In this document: positions 14,308-23,128 of the stretch, in pieces
Position numbering within the stretch: position 1 is the first letter of the stretch
Layout: every line of letters starts with the position of its first letter
Assembly (NCBI GenBank): GCA_002254605.1
Contig: NKPV01000008.1
Location: 1 to 36,764 of the forward strand
Length of the DNA: 36,764 nt
Direction of reading: 5' to 3'
Origin: Armatimonadetes bacterium JP3_11
Lineage (GTDB): Bacteria > Armatimonadota > Fimbriimonadia > Fimbriimonadales > GBS-DC
Position numbers and translations under genes: made by a program
Notes under the pieces: model-generated
The model's input: only the letters and a program-made list of their open reading frames with translations
What the model was told of the DNA's origin: nothing
The model's database searches: none

Positions 14308-14313
14308 AGAATA
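14308..14313 (-). promoter_or_regulatory. -10 box of rsmG, leaderless type
   Basis: TATTCT on the minus strand, ending 8 bases before the ATG at 14299. For the divergent HDOD gene, a possible -10 (TAATAC, 14330-14335) lies 11 bases before its ATG, so two start-proximal promoters would share 48 bases. Confidence 0.45.
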
Positions 14314-14346
14314 CGATTTCGGATACCCATAATACCCTGTGAGGCA

Positions 14347-15183
14347 ATGAGCGTGGTTCGCTTATGTCGGCGAGAGGTGGAGGCGTCGGTGAAAACGCTT
14401 CAACCCCTGCCCCAGACGGTATCGCGACTGATGGAGATAGCGGAGTCCGAAACGGCTACCATCGAGCAGCTGGAGTCGCTTTTCGGCGCAGACCCTGTGC
14501 TATGTGGGAAGATACTGCAGGTGGCGAACTCAGCCTATTACGGTTTAGCACGCCAGGTGAGTTCAATCCGTAGCGCGATTATGCTTCTGGGGGTGTACAC
14601 GATCCGGGGCATCGCGCTCAGCGTGGCGATGGTGTCGGCGCTGCGTGTGGGGCGCACGGTGAGCGAAGCCGAGCGACGGCTCTGGCGCCATGCGTTGGCA
14701 TGCGCAGGCTACGCGCACGGAATCGCTCGAGCCTCGCGGTGGGGGGTGCGTATGGCGGAAGACGCCTATATCACGGGCTTGCTGCACGACATCGGCTCGC
14801 TGCTTCTGCTAATGCGCTTTCCCACGCAGTATCGCCCACTGCTGGACTTGATAGATCAAGCTCCCGAACAGTTTTCAGAGCAAGAGATCCACACATTTGG
14901 CTGCGACCATGCCGATGTGGGCGCGATGATTGCGGAACACTGGCGATTGCCCGAGCGGATTGTGCAAGCGATAGCGCACCATCACGCGCCGTTTCTGCCT
15001 GAAGGCGACCACCGACTGCTTGTCGCAGCGGTGATGCAGGCGGATCGGTGGGATTTTGAGCAAGTGTCCCCAGTCCCAGGTGAGCTAGGTTCTTTGATTC
15101 GCCTCACCGACGAGGCGACGGCTTCGATACGCCAGCGCGTGGAGGGCAATCTGGAGTCGCTGTGCCAAGTGCTTTTCGGATAA
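14347..15183 (+). CDS. HDOD-domain signalling protein
   Basis: A 278-residue protein filled by one HDOD domain, a catalytically uncertain relative of HD phosphohydrolases found in two-component and stress signalling. Typical features: LPPLPQ-like entry (LQPLPQTVSRLMEIAES), DPVLCGKILQVANSAYYG, SSIRSAIMLLGVYTIRGIALS, ITGLLHDIGSLLLL (containing the HD pair) and HADVGAMIAEHWRLPERIVQAIAHHH. No GGDEF, EAL or receiver domain is attached. GAGG lies very close to the ATG, and an alternative -10 is near, so initiation type is unclear. It runs divergently from rsmG and is followed 36 bases later by the amylase gene, which has its own -10. Role in the cell: unknown regulator. Confidence 0.9.
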   Translation: MSVVRLCRREVEASVKTLQPLPQTVSRLMEIAESETATIEQLESLFGADPVLCGKILQVANSAYYGLARQVSSIRSAIMLLGVYTIRGIALSVAMVSALRVGRTVSEAERRLWRHALACAGYAHGIARASRWGVRMAEDAYITGLLHDIGSLLLLMRFPTQYRPLLDLIDQAPEQFSEQEIHTFGCDHADVGAMIAEHWRLPERIVQAIAHHHAPFLPEGDHRLLVAAVMQADRWDFEQVSPVPGELGSLIRLTDEATASIRQRVEGNLESLCQVLFG

Positions 15184-15207
15184 CGCCTGACGAAGCGCCA
15201 ATTGGGC

Positions 15208-15213
15208 TATAAT
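15208..15213 (+). promoter_or_regulatory. -10 box of the GH13 gene, leaderless type
   Basis: A perfect TATAAT ending 6 bases before the ATG at 15220. No convincing -35 is present. The placement rules out the in-frame TTG at 15202 as the start. Confidence 0.65.
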
Positions 15214-15219
15214 ATAGCC

Positions 15220-18200
15220 ATGCGACGCAACGCGCTGACGCTGAGCATTCTCGTTTTGCTGCTGGCAGGGACGCAGGCACAACTGAACTGGGTGGGCAAC
15301 ACAAGGCTGTTTGCCACTGGTTCGCACCAACTGCCCTCCCGATTGGGCATGCTTGACCCGGGGCAGGTGCTGACCGTCACCACGCAGACGAACCCTATCG
15401 CGGTAGGGCAATCCGTGCAAATCATCGTCACCACTGATAATTGGTTGACTACGCGAGAATACGATTTCTCATTTGACTTCAATACGGGGGGCAATACGCA
15501 GTGGTATGTCGTGCTGCCGCCGTTTCCGCCGGGCACCTATGTGCAGTTTTATATTCGGGCGCGGCACCCTTCTGGACAGACGGTTTATGACAATAACGGC
15601 GGCGCGAACTACAGTGTCTGGGTGCGCTATGCGCCGCGCTCTCGCGAGACGCCGATTCTGCAGTGGTTCCAAACCGATTACCGCACCATCATGCAGCGCC
15701 TGCCCGAAGTGGTGCAGGCAGGCTACGGCGCAATTTACCTGCCCTCCCCCGTGAAGTCTGGGGGTGGAGGCTACAGCACAGGCTATAACCCTTTTGATCT
15801 GTTCGACTTGGGCGACCGATTCCAGAAAGGCACGGTACGGACGCAGTACGGTACGACTCAGGAGCTTATCGAGCTCATTCGCCTCGCCCATCGACTGGGG
15901 CTGGAGGTCTACTGCGACTTGGTAATCAACCATGCGGACAATCGCGCCAGCACCCCAATTGACCGCTATCCGGGCGTCATCCCCGAGGATTTCCACATTC
16001 GCTCCACATCTGATCCCAGCAATAACGAGATTGACTTCAACAACGCGCCGCCATTTGGGTTCGGCACTCTGAACTATGATCTGGTGGGCTTGGCGGACTA
16101 TGCGCACGAGGATGGCAACAACACGCGCACAGGAGCGTTCAATTTGCCCAGCTATGCGCAGTTCAACGCGGCGAATAAGCCGAGCTTTGTGCGCCACCCG
16201 TTGAACCCACATTACTATCCGACAGGGCAGCCCTATGCAGAAGACATTCGCGACTACCTGAAGCGTTGGGGCTGGTTCCTGACGACAGTGATTGGCTTTG
16301 ATGGCTTTCGAATCGATGCAGTACGCCATACGCCGCCCAGCTTTTTCGGTCGTACGCCGCAGCAGCCCGGCGGCGGAACCAGCAACGGCGACCTGTTGCC
16401 CACGCTTTATAGCCTTAAGCCTTCGCTTTATGTGTTTGGAGAAGTCTACTCGGGCGACCCCTACGAGCTGCGTGAGTACGCCAAGACGGGGATGAATTTG
16501 CTCGATTTCCCAATGAACTTCACGCTGCGGAACCTCTTCAACGCGAACGGAATGGGCGATATCGGTGCGGCGCTAAGCAACGGAATCGGTGCGGATCCGA
16601 ACGCCGGTCTGCCCTATGAACTGGGTGGGCTGGCGCGACATCTGGGCGTCGGGTTCGTGCAGAGCCACGATGAGGGACCGCCGCGTTCCAACAACCTCGC
16701 GCATGCCTGGCTGCTCACCCGACCGGGCAGACCGAAAATTTACTACGACGGAAACAACATCGACCCGAATGACTGGAGCCACTTCCCGCGTCCTGGGCGC
16801 TATAACGCGCTGGGCAACGGCGACGCCAGTTTGTTGCGCCTGTTAGATGTGCGCCGACGCTTCGCACGGGGCGATTTGGTCAACCGCTGGGTGAGCAACG
16901 ATTTGTATATCTACGAGCGTCAAGTGAACGGGCATGCTTTGCTGCTGGTCGGGTTGAACGACCGGGGTGACCTGACCTCGTTAAGTGCTACCGTGCAGAC
17001 CGCGTTCCCGCCAGGCACAGTGCTGATTGACTATTCAGGGCAGCGTCCGCCCGTCACGGTTGGTTCCGACGGGCGCGTAACGATTAATGTGCCCCCGAAC
17101 TCCAGTCCGGGCAACGACAACAATGCCTACGGATATGTATTGTATGCGCCACGCACGCCGCAACCGGTGTCGGGCGTGCGCCCCGTCCGTCTGCTTGATG
17201 CGTCCACCGACGCCGAGTACCCCTTTCAGACTGTGAACACCCCCGGCGGAATCTACGCCTCGGGGCGCCGTTTCGAGGCGGCGACTGTGACAGGCGACCG
17301 TCTCGCGATTCGCGTGCGCACCGACGCCTCCGGCGTTAGCGCATTGGTCAAACTGAACAACGGGATGCCGTTAGGTTCACTGCAACCCCTGCAAAACACG
17401 CCTGAAGGGCTTGCGGACGGCTTCGTGCCGATGACGCGCCTGGCGAACGGTGAATTTGAACTACGCGACATCGACCTCAGCGGCTTGCCTCAAGGCTTGC
17501 ATGTGTTTCAAGTGCGCGTATTTGCCGACACGGGCAACCGTCCGGGGCTGTTCACCGATTTCTACGCCTTTTTCTACCTGCGTCGCTCCGAAGGGCGCAC
17601 GACGGTCGACGGCAACCTGAGCGACCTGGGCGCACCCATCGCGACGCAGAGCCGAACGCCGAGTTCGAACCTGAATCGGCTGGATGCGCTCTATGTGCGC
17701 AACGACCACAAGAACCTCTATATCGGTGTGGCAGGGCGTGTCGACACGGCGGAGAACCTGCTCAATGGGGTGGTGTTGTATCTGGATGTGGACTTCGGTC
17801 TGGGCAGTGGACTGGCGCAGCTCAACCAGCTCAGCGACGACAGCGGTCCTGCGACGCGACTGATCTCGAACCGCAAGCTCACACCGCCAGCAGGTTTCGG
17901 CGCGGAGTTTGCTATCGGCGTGTTTCGGCACAAGGGGCTGCATTCTGCTCCCGAAGCGGAGTTTGTGGGCGATGCCGTCTCGCCGCCGTTGGTGGGCGCC
18001 GAGGCGGGCGTCTATCGGATTGATCGAAATCGTCTGAACTGGCTGCAGGGCGTTCCTGCGCGGATTACTTGGCGTCCGCGCGACAACCCGACCGACCCCC
18101 CAACCGGCTTGGAAATCGCAATCCCGCTCAGTGTGCTTTTCGAGGGGCGTAAAGCGAACCGTCCGCTGGGGCTGTTTGCCGCGTTGCTGACGACAGGCGA

Positions 18201-18705
18201 GACAGGCGCGATCTTATCCGCTTACGATTCGCGGCGCGGGACTCTGGGAGCGCGCCCACCTCATAACAGCTTCGTGACGAACCAGTTCCTGCCCCCACAA
18301 CCGCACATCGTGAACAATCCAGGCACAGCGGCGGTGAACCTGCAAACGGTCGCGACCTACACCTTGCAGGCGATGCCAACGCTCAGTTCGGGCTATCGGT
18401 TGATTCTGGAGCCGATGCGGTATGACCCGCGCGTCAACGCCTATCGCCTGCGAGGGCGAGTCGTCAACACCAGTGGTCAGGCGATTCACGGTCCGATTGC
18501 GCTTGCTGCCGCCTTACCCGACGGTGTGGAGTGGCTGAACCGCACGGGCGAAAGCCTGCTGCAGCAAGGCGTCTCGTACCAGATTCTCACGGAAGATGAC
18601 TTGCCTGCGTTGGGTGTGTTACACTTTGAAATCCTGTTGCGCTCGTCGAAGCCGCTGGCGCGCCCCCCGAAGTTGGAGGTGCGAGCGGGCATCGGCGCGA
18701 TTTGA
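15220..18705 (+). CDS. Secreted GH13 alpha-amylase-family enzyme with C-terminal accessory domains
   Basis: A 1161-residue exported glycosidase acting on alpha-glucans, probably starch- or glycogen-like. Signal peptide: MRRNALTLSILVLLLAGTQAQ. An N-terminal beta domain of about 130 residues precedes the (beta/alpha)8 barrel. GH13 conserved regions are intact: I DLVINH (Asp233-His238), II GFRIDAVRH with nucleophile Asp366, III GEVY with acid/base Glu408, IV QSHDE with His483-Asp484. Region IV has HDE where HDN is usual. The second half (from about residue 650) has beta-sandwich modules. One includes NGNLSD-like DGNLSDLGAPIATQ and LDALYVRNDHKNLYIGVAGRVD, the pattern of CBM9/DOMON-type surface glycan modules. 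It is far longer than simple amylases (about 450-650). The stop is 54 bases from the end of the convergent pncB gene. Confidence 0.9.
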   Translation: MRRNALTLSILVLLLAGTQAQLNWVGNTRLFATGSHQLPSRLGMLDPGQVLTVTTQTNPIAVGQSVQIIVTTDNWLTTREYDFSFDFNTGGNTQWYVVLPPFPPGTYVQFYIRARHPSGQTVYDNNGGANYSVWVRYAPRSRETPILQWFQTDYRTIMQRLPEVVQAGYGAIYLPSPVKSGGGGYSTGYNPFDLFDLGDRFQKGTVRTQYGTTQELIELIRLAHRLGLEVYCDLVINHADNRASTPIDRYPGVIPEDFHIRSTSDPSNNEIDFNNAPPFGFGTLNYDLVGLADYAHEDGNNTRTGAFNLPSYAQFNAANKPSFVRHPLNPHYYPTGQPYAEDIRDYLKRWGWFLTTVIGFDGFRIDAVRHTPPSFFGRTPQQPGGGTSNGDLLPTLYSLKPSLYVFGEVYSGDPYELREYAKTGMNLLDFPMNFTLRNLFNANGMGDIGAALSNGIGADPNAGLPYELGGLARHLGVGFVQSHDEGPPRSNNLAHAWLLTRPGRPKIYYDGNNIDPNDWSHFPRPGRYNALGNGDASLLRLLDVRRRFARGDLVNRWVSNDLYIYERQVNGHALLLVGLNDRGDLTSLSATVQTAFPPGTVLIDYSGQRPPVTVGSDGRVTINVPPNSSPGNDNNAYGYVLYAPRTPQPVSGVRPVRLLDASTDAEYPFQTVNTPGGIYASGRRFEAATVTGDRLAIRVRTDASGVSALVKLNNGMPLGSLQPLQNTPEGLADGFVPMTRLANGEFELRDIDLSGLPQGLHVFQVRVFADTGNRPGLFTDFYAFFYLRRSEGRTTVDGNLSDLGAPIATQSRTPSSNLNRLDALYVRNDHKNLYIGVAGRVDTAENLLNGVVLYLDVDFGLGSGLAQLNQLSDDSGPATRLISNRKLTPPAGFGAEFAIGVFRHKGLHSAPEAEFVGDAVSPPLVGAEAGVYRIDRNRLNWLQGVPARITWRPRDNPTDPPTGLEIAIPLSVLFEGRKANRPLGLFAALLTTGETGAILSAYDSRRGTLGARPPHNSFVTNQFLPPQPHIVNNPGTAAVNLQTVATYTLQAMPTLSSGYRLILEPMRYDPRVNAYRLRGRVVNTSGQAIHGPIALAAALPDGVEWLNRTGESLLQQGVSYQILTEDDLPALGVLHFEILLRSSKPLARPPKLEVRAGIGAI

Positions 18706-18759
18706 GGTTCATTAAGTGCGCGGAAGGGCACTGCGAAGTCGTTCGGTGAGCATACTGCC

Positions 18760-20127
18760 TCAAACGCGCTGCATGGGGATTCGCTCCAGGTCGGGGTTCT
18801 CACCCGGCTTGCGCCCCTCTTTCGCGAGGGGGATCCAGCGCCCGTCCACATACACGCGCACCACATCGGCGGTGAAGTCGGTATTGGTGCCTTCCACTGT
18901 GCTGTTGCTGAGGAAGGCGGAGCCGACCCCGTACACATCGACGGGCGCGCCTGCCGCTTCAAAGGCGCGGATGCGCTGCGTGTTGAAGCCGCCTGTCGCC
19001 ACGATTTGAATAGCGCGGCAGTACTGTTGCGCACGCTCGCGCCATTCGGGAGGCAAGCCCCACTCTTGCCACGCCGTGTCTAAACCCTCACGCAGTCTAA
19101 ATATCAGGCGTGGGTTGACTCCATGCAGTTGCGCGGCGTCTGGGTCGTGTTGTAGGCTTCGGTCGATGAGGTTCGCGCTGGTGTCGGGGCGCACGCCGTG
19201 TAGGATATAGCGTTGCGCCGTGTCGGCGTCGCCACGCTCCAACGCCGACCGATAGCGTTCGAAGAACGCTTTGGCGACCGCGCGCGCTGCGCCGATGCAG
19301 TCGTTATCGAAGTCCACCAGAGCAACGCGTCGCAGTTCGGGTGGCATGATTCGTGCGAACTGGAGCATCAGTTCCACCACATCGCCCAAGAAGGCGGCGA
19401 TGATCGCATGCGCTGTTGTGCCTCCTGCGACGCCGTCCCATAGGCGCGTCTGCTCAGGCGTGGAGACCATCGCGGGCGTCTGCGCGTGGTAATCGAGGTT
19501 GTAGCGTTGCACTCCCACATAATAGGCGTAGCCGTCGTAGCGTTGCGTGTGTGGCAGGTCGAACCGCGCAGGAAAAAACAGCACAGGTTTCCCCTGCGCC
19601 GCCTCCAGCATGTGATAGACATTTGTAGCGATGCGGCTCATGCGGGTCAGCACGCCGAGCAGGGGCGTCTCCAGCAGTGCAAAATCGCGATACCGCCCGT
19701 GCACCCTAAGCACCGGCGTTATCTCCAGCGGATTGCCCTCATATGGCGCACGGTAGCCATCATGAACGGCTTCCACCTCCAGCAGGTGGGCGGTGTTAAC
19801 GAACCGATCGCCTTCCCAGTAGCCCGTTGCCTGCTGTAATATCGCCAGCGCAGCGTCTATTCCCGCGACGACCGTGAAGGGCTTGCGTCGAGGGAAAAAC
19901 TGCATCTCCACCGGCATCTCGCTGATAGAAACGGGCAAGCGCGGATTCAACCCCTGTTGCTCGAGGCGCGTGGAGTAGCCCGCGAAACGGTAATCTTCAC
20001 GGGCGAGTTGCTCCAGAATGCGCACGCCGTTGTAGAAATACCGGTCGGAATACTCGCCTCTGCGAATGCCTTCCCAATCCAGCTGCCAGTGCGACGGATC
20101 GATACGACCGCGATCCCAGACTGCCAT
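18760..20127 (-). CDS. pncB: Nicotinate phosphoribosyltransferase
   Basis: A 455-residue cytoplasmic enzyme that makes nicotinate mononucleotide from nicotinate and PRPP, the Preiss-Handler entry to NAD. Recognisable motifs: SDRYFYNGVRILEQLA near the N-terminus, EITPVLRVHGRYRDFALLETPLLGVL, GVRPDTSANLIDRS (phosphoribosyl-side region), IVATGGFNTQRIRAFEAAGAPVDVYGVGSAFL, and TDFTADVVRVYVDGRWIPLAKEGRKPGENPDLERI at the end. The last resembles the longer archaeal/thermophile-type enzymes. The start at 20127 has a -10 box (TACACT) 7 bases upstream, so the mRNA is probably leaderless. The gene stands alone between convergent amylase and the end of the phosphatase operon. Confidence 0.92.
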   Translation of the reverse strand: MAVWDRGRIDPSHWQLDWEGIRRGEYSDRYFYNGVRILEQLAREDYRFAGYSTRLEQQGLNPRLPVSISEMPVEMQFFPRRKPFTVVAGIDAALAILQQATGYWEGDRFVNTAHLLEVEAVHDGYRAPYEGNPLEITPVLRVHGRYRDFALLETPLLGVLTRMSRIATNVYHMLEAAQGKPVLFFPARFDLPHTQRYDGYAYYVGVQRYNLDYHAQTPAMVSTPEQTRLWDGVAGGTTAHAIIAAFLGDVVELMLQFARIMPPELRRVALVDFDNDCIGAARAVAKAFFERYRSALERGDADTAQRYILHGVRPDTSANLIDRSLQHDPDAAQLHGVNPRLIFRLREGLDTAWQEWGLPPEWRERAQQYCRAIQIVATGGFNTQRIRAFEAAGAPVDVYGVGSAFLSNSTVEGTNTDFTADVVRVYVDGRWIPLAKEGRKPGENPDLERIPMQRV

Positions 20128-20134
20128 TGCGAAA

Positions 20135-20140
20135 AGTGTA
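20135..20140 (-). promoter_or_regulatory. -10 box of pncB, leaderless type
   Basis: GGTACACT on the minus strand, ending 7 bases before the ATG at 20127. It lies between the pncB start and the stop codon of the upstream same-strand gene, only 6 bases away from that stop. Confidence 0.6.
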
Positions 20141-20145
20141 CCTGT

Positions 20146-21240
20146 TCAGCGAGTGTGGTTTCTACGGCGTCTTCGTAAGGCGACCATCCCGGCAGAAAAT
20201 GCGATAAGGATCCCCCAACTGCTCGGCTCAGGAACCCAATAGCCCCCACCAAAGCCGTTGGAGCGCCACTGGTCGATGCGCAAGCGCAGGAACAACGCCG
20301 CGTGGTCGGAAGCGTTCTGGCTGTCGGTAATTTCGAACCCTGCGGGCAGGCGTCCTGAGGGGAAACGGCGCGTGTTGAAAATCAAGGCTTGCAGCACGCT
20401 GACTCGGTCGCGTCCCATTTCGGTGGGCGAGACAAGTAGGTAATCGAGGCGATGGTCTAAGTCGGCGTTGGTATTGCTAACGCGCCAGGTGCGCTTGCCG
20501 CCTAAGCCGTCCACGGGCATCGTGTCGCGCAAGCGCGCCGAGGCGACCGTGCTAATCGGCGCGTAGGTGCGTCCATCGGGCAGAGTTGAATTGATCGGGC
20601 GTATAGAGGCGAGGTCAGGGTCTTCGTTCTCGTTCAAGTCGCCCCCAAGCAGGTAAGCGGAGCGGGCGTTGCGGACGCGCCACTGACGGATTCGGTCGCG
20701 CGTGTTCTCGGCGTTGGTCTGACGGCGCGCGCTACTGCCGTCGTCCGCGCCCGAATCGAAGTGCGCCCCGAACACCCCCAAGCCGTTGGTGCCCGGAACG
20801 GCTATAAGCCCCATCGTCAGCCCTCGATTCGGCGCGCCAATGTTGACATCGGTGATACTCACGAACGGGTACCGACTGATAATCGCGTTGCTAATCCAGC
20901 CGTCGCCGATGCGGTTGACATACAGATAGTAGTCGCGATTGCGCACGGGGTTCGAACCCAGGTAGCTTAAGTTATTGCGCACGAAGTTGTCCAGCGCCGC
21001 TTCCTGATTGAGCGCGTTCCAGCTGGTACGCGTATCGCCACCGACCTCCTGCAGAATGAGAATGTCGGGCTGGAGGTAGTTAATCGTTTTGGCGACATAG
21101 GGCGCTTGCGCGGTGCGGGGGTTATTGGCGCCCACGGCGCGCGCGATGTTCCAGTTTAGTATTCTCAGTTCGGTCGCGCCTGAGAGCGCAAGCGCGATTC
21201 CCCACAGCAGGAAAACTCCTGCGAAGCGTCGTCCTTTCAT
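20146..21240 (-). CDS. Secreted endonuclease/exonuclease/phosphatase-family protein with PEP-CTERM tail
   Basis: A 364-residue exported phosphodiesterase-fold protein. Signal peptide: MKGRRFAGVFLLWGIALALSGA. The EEP (DNase I-like) motifs follow in order: RILNWNIARA, DILILQEVGGDTR (metal-ligand Glu), GVFGAHFDSG, YLLGGDLNENEDPD, and the C-terminal SDHAALFLRL with catalytic-type His. The tail is a classical PEP-CTERM signal: VPEPSSWGILIAF, hydrophobic helix, then RRRRRNHTR, which targets proteins to exosortase-linked surface sorting. The ATG at 21240 is preferred because a signal peptide begins there and GAAGGAG precedes it; longer in-frame starts overlap the upstream gene. It is the last gene of an operon with two other exported or membrane proteins. 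The substrate (extracellular DNA, phospholipid or sugar phosphate) is unknown. Confidence 0.9.
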   Translation of the reverse strand: MKGRRFAGVFLLWGIALALSGATELRILNWNIARAVGANNPRTAQAPYVAKTINYLQPDILILQEVGGDTRTSWNALNQEAALDNFVRNNLSYLGSNPVRNRDYYLYVNRIGDGWISNAIISRYPFVSITDVNIGAPNRGLTMGLIAVPGTNGLGVFGAHFDSGADDGSSARRQTNAENTRDRIRQWRVRNARSAYLLGGDLNENEDPDLASIRPINSTLPDGRTYAPISTVASARLRDTMPVDGLGGKRTWRVSNTNADLDHRLDYLLVSPTEMGRDRVSVLQALIFNTRRFPSGRLPAGFEITDSQNASDHAALFLRLRIDQWRSNGFGGGYWVPEPSSWGILIAFSAGMVALRRRRRNHTR

Positions 21241-21254
21241 CGGGCGTACTCCTT

Positions 21255-23126
21255 CTAATGCCAGTCGCTCTCTCTCGGACGCGTTCGGCGATGATCTATC
21301 GCCTTCCAGAGAGCGAGCAACATCCATCCCAAGCCTACGCCTATCAATATACCCCATCCTGTGCGCTGCAGCGAGACGAGCAGTGGACTGTGCAGGTGGC
21401 AGAAGGTGTTTACGAGGGAGACCTGCCCAATTGCCGCCAGAAACATCGCCAACGGCGCCCAGCGCGTCTGCCCCGACAGGAGCATCGCGATAGCAATGAC
21501 CAGCGCGGGATGCCCTATCAGGAACTCTTTGGTGCGCGGGCGAACATTCATCACGGTCTCCAGCAGAGCGCGCAGGCGCAACTCCCAGTCGGGCACGGCG
21601 CCAGGGGCTTCGTTGCCCGTGCGCACGAGCATAAACCCCACCGCGCCGAGAATCACCAGCGCGAGCGCCACCTGCCCCCACAGCACAGGACGCGCCAGCC
21701 AGTCGCGCCAGAAATCCCAGCGCCCCACGCTCCACGCAGCGTAAAACCCCAACACCAGCAGCAGGGGCAGCACATGCGCCAGTTTCACGCCTGCGAACTG
21801 GTCGGCTTTAATGAGGAACGGCGTCTCGCTCAGTAGCCCCACGATGTGCAACGCGCCCATCAGGCTCCACGCGAAGGGGAGAGTAATGAGCGCGGCGAGG
21901 TTGAAGAGGCTCACCTCCGCAGCCCCGCGCAGGGAATGAGTTTGGGGGCGACCGACCACGCCTGCCAGCGCCACGAGACCCACAGTGGGGAACAGCAACG
22001 CCGCTGTGAACGCAGCGACCTTCCGTCCCAGCGGATGCAGACACAGCCCCGCAAACGCAACCCCCAACACAATCGGGGCGAATCGCCACCACCCCTGCGG
22101 ACGAATCGTCGCCGCCAGCCAGCCGAGCAGCACACCCACGCCCAACCCAATCAGCGCATATTGCCACAGCGCAGCTTGAAGTGCGTCAAACGGGCGCGCA
22201 CCCGACTCGCGAATCGTGTAGCCCGAGCGATGGAGTCTTCGAGTGAGGTCTTGCAGAATCTCGCGCAGTAGAGCGGTATCTGCTCCCGCCGCACGCAGAT
22301 ACATCACTCGAATATTGCGCTCCTGCACGGCGCGCTCCAGCCGCTCCACTATTTCGTTTGGGGTAAGCGGAAGCGACTCCGCGAAACCGATGCTATGGAC
22401 GCGCACGGTACGGTCGGGGATAGAGAGGGCTAAGCTCGTCGCCCCCATCTGTTTGGCGAACTCGATGGCGCCGAAGCGTTGCGCGTTTGCCCGAATGCTC
22501 TGCGCGGTCGCTTTTAGCCCGCGTCGGTAGCCCAGTACCTGGTCGCCTGCAAAGATGAGCAGCGTTGCGCCCTGCTCTCGCGCAAAGAGCAGGCTACCGC
22601 GCAGGGCAAGGGGGGTGATGCCCTGTGGATTGAGCAGTCGCGCCACCATCGGCTTGCCGCTGGCGCGTACCTGCTCCACCTGCATGGGATCTAAGCCCAG
22701 CCCGATTTGGCGCACCGTCGCTTCGTCGCCCGCAACCCAGAACCGCACCCCGCGCTCCGACCGTATTTCCACCGCGGGCGTACCGTGCGGCGGCGCCAAC
22801 TCCACTCGCGCTTTCAGGGCGAGCATCCGCTTCGCCTGCTGGAATCGCGCCTCGTTCAGCAGATAGGTCGGCGACGAGGCAGGCATGGGCGTGCCCCAGT
22901 CGTCCAGGGTTCCCTCTGTGAGCGCGACGCTGAACGGCGTTTCGAAACGGCGCAGCCACTCGGCGACGGTCTTGCCTTCCGCGCTCGCCCACTGCGCCAC
23001 ATCGGGATAATCCAGCACCAACTCAACCGCGCGGTTAGCCTGCTCCACGCGCGCGCGCTGCAACGCGACCATCCCCGCCGCCAGCGAGGAGACCAGCAAA
23101 CAGAGCGTCAGCAGCCAACGCCACAT
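21255..23126 (-). CDS. DUF5693-like polytopic membrane protein
   Basis: A 623-residue protein. One N-terminal helix (WLLTLCLLVSSLAAGMVAL) precedes a soluble, probably extracytoplasmic domain of about 310 residues. Within it are WASAEGKTVAEWLRRFETPFSVALTEGTLDDWG, LLIFAGDQVLGYRRGL and NIRVMYLRAAG. Then come roughly eight hydrophobic helices and a basic tail (HRRTRPRESDWH). The arrangement and motifs match the DUF5693 family, whose function I do not know. It follows the 5'-nucleotidase after 2 bases and precedes the EEP protein by 14 bases, so all are probably co-transcribed. Family members I recall sit near exopolysaccharide or cell-wall genes, which would fit a surface role; this is inference. 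Confidence 0.75.
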   Translation of the reverse strand: MWRWLLTLCLLVSSLAAGMVALQRARVEQANRAVELVLDYPDVAQWASAEGKTVAEWLRRFETPFSVALTEGTLDDWGTPMPASSPTYLLNEARFQQAKRMLALKARVELAPPHGTPAVEIRSERGVRFWVAGDEATVRQIGLGLDPMQVEQVRASGKPMVARLLNPQGITPLALRGSLLFAREQGATLLIFAGDQVLGYRRGLKATAQSIRANAQRFGAIEFAKQMGATSLALSIPDRTVRVHSIGFAESLPLTPNEIVERLERAVQERNIRVMYLRAAGADTALLREILQDLTRRLHRSGYTIRESGARPFDALQAALWQYALIGLGVGVLLGWLAATIRPQGWWRFAPIVLGVAFAGLCLHPLGRKVAAFTAALLFPTVGLVALAGVVGRPQTHSLRGAAEVSLFNLAALITLPFAWSLMGALHIVGLLSETPFLIKADQFAGVKLAHVLPLLLVLGFYAAWSVGRWDFWRDWLARPVLWGQVALALVILGAVGFMLVRTGNEAPGAVPDWELRLRALLETVMNVRPRTKEFLIGHPALVIAIAMLLSGQTRWAPLAMFLAAIGQVSLVNTFCHLHSPLLVSLQRTGWGILIGVGLGWMLLALWKAIDHRRTRPRESDWH

Positions 23127-23128
23127 CC

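Noticed and set aside
21241-21735. Longer start for the PEP-CTERM phosphatase
   Set aside because: The extension is Arg/Gly-rich antiparallel-frame sequence inside the DUF5693 gene, while a clean signal peptide and GAAGGAG mark 21240.
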